A stretch of 64,000 nucleotides of DNA from contig NZ_JADNYK010000003.1 in the NCBI RefSeq assembly GCF_017810075.1, positions 496,001 to 560,000 on the forward strand, in the 5' to 3' direction. Of this stretch, positions 63,701 through 64,000 are shown piece by piece; position 1 is the first letter of the stretch; the number at the start of each line of letters is the position of its first letter. The notes under the pieces were generated by a model that did not search any database, was not told the origin of the DNA, and worked only from the letters and a program-made list of their open reading frames with translations. This stretch comes from Pseudozobellia sp. WGM2 (lineage in GTDB: Bacteria; Bacteroidota; Bacteroidia; Flavobacteriales; Flavobacteriaceae). Made by a program: the position numbers and the translations under genes.

Positions 63701-63721
63701 CTTTCCCAAAAGACATAAAAA

Positions 63722-63742
63722 AAAGCGTCTTAAAGACGCTTT
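63722..63742. terminator. Bidirectional terminator
   Basis: AAAGCGTC (63722-63729) and GACGCTTT (63735-63742), a perfect 8-bp stem with A-run before and T-run after, between two convergent genes. Confidence 0.88.
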
Positions 63743-63765
63743 TCAATGCTCCTATTTTATTTGGT

Positions 63766-64000
63766 TTATTTCCAGTTTTGTCCGCTTAGTTTTAAAGCTG
63801 CGATTACAATATCTTTTCTACTTATCTGCCCGACAAGCAACCCATCTCTCATAACGGGTAATCTTCGTCGATTGTGCTTATCGAATATTCCGGCGGCATC
63901 GAAAATAGAGATATCGTGTGGTATGGTCTCTACTTCGCGGGTCATAAACTTCTCAACACTCTTGTCCAAAATAGGTTGATTAAAGTATTTGCTTTCAGAA
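63766..64000 (-). CDS. CBS-domain protein, C-terminal part (5' end outside window)
   Basis: The frame is open to the right edge, so the gene starts beyond 64000. Visible is the last CBS motif: 'FMTREVETIPHDISIFDAAGIF' and 'RRLPVMRDGLLVGQISRKDIV', the standard pattern of CBS domains that bind adenosyl nucleotides and regulate partners. Ends in 'LSGQNWK'. What precedes the CBS part cannot be seen. Confidence 0.85.
   Translation of the reverse strand, partial: SESKYFNQPILDKSVEKFMTREVETIPHDISIFDAAGIFDKHNRRRLPVMRDGLLVGQISRKDIVIAALKLSGQNWK

Overview
The window looks like chromosomal DNA of a flexirubin-type pigmented member of the Flavobacteriaceae (Bacteroidota). Signs are Bacteroidota-type promoters (TTG, about 19-21 bp, TAnnTTTG), few Shine-Dalgarno sequences, a type IX secretion-like C-terminal domain, DarA/DarB homologues and a tyrosine ammonia-lyase of the Flavobacterium type. 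I cannot name the species. All calls come from reading the sequence; no database search was run.

Layout. 1-14.1 kb is ordinary chromosome: the 3' part of mfd, two TerB-like genes, several exported hydrolases (CE7 esterase, CocE/NonD, class C beta-lactamase fold), a DMT transporter, a DlgD-type dehydrogenase, an ACT-domain protein, YraN, and a DUF1800/DUF1501 pair. 14.1-23.7 kb holds metG, a GIY-YIG nuclease gene surrounded by copies of a 20-nt REP-like repeat (one copy lies in frame inside metG), tex, an HPP membrane protein, a histone-deacetylase-family enzyme, a PAP2 phosphatase and another serine hydrolase.

23.7-56.4 kb is a biosynthetic cluster for a flexirubin, that is, an aryl polyene esterified to a dialkylresorcinol. 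A halogenase-like flavoenzyme diverges from tyrosine ammonia-lyase, which would supply the 4-coumarate starter. Ketoreductase, several ketosynthases, a Cys-less chain-length-factor-like partner, two acyl carrier proteins and three hotdog-fold proteins would build the polyene. DarA and DarB would make the resorcinol. An LpxL-like acyltransferase, a BtrH-like acyltransferase and a C45-type protein are candidates for the joining step. An ABC transporter, LolA, a lipoprotein, an outer-membrane barrel and a 1224-residue MMPL-acyltransferase fusion would move the product into the envelope. A methyltransferase, a phytoene-desaturase-like flavoenzyme and a cupin-like oxygenase are tailoring candidates. 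No starter-activating ligase and no phosphopantetheinyl transferase are visible.

56.5-62.1 kb, between a short ssb and a pentapeptide-repeat gene, is an AT-rich accessory segment. It holds an IS1595-like transposase overlapping a P63C-domain gene, a 44-codon gene coupled to a DUF6169-like gene, small or start-less ORFs, and a compact locus of structured RNA. That locus contains a 26-bp perfect palindrome, a tRNA/tmRNA-like fold with the alanine G3:U70 identity pair, a small unknown gene with an inverted repeat at its start, two tandem copies of one structured motif, and a terminator that could form a pseudoknot. It is the most unusual part of the window. 62.2-64 kb returns to ordinary genes and ends inside a CBS-domain gene.
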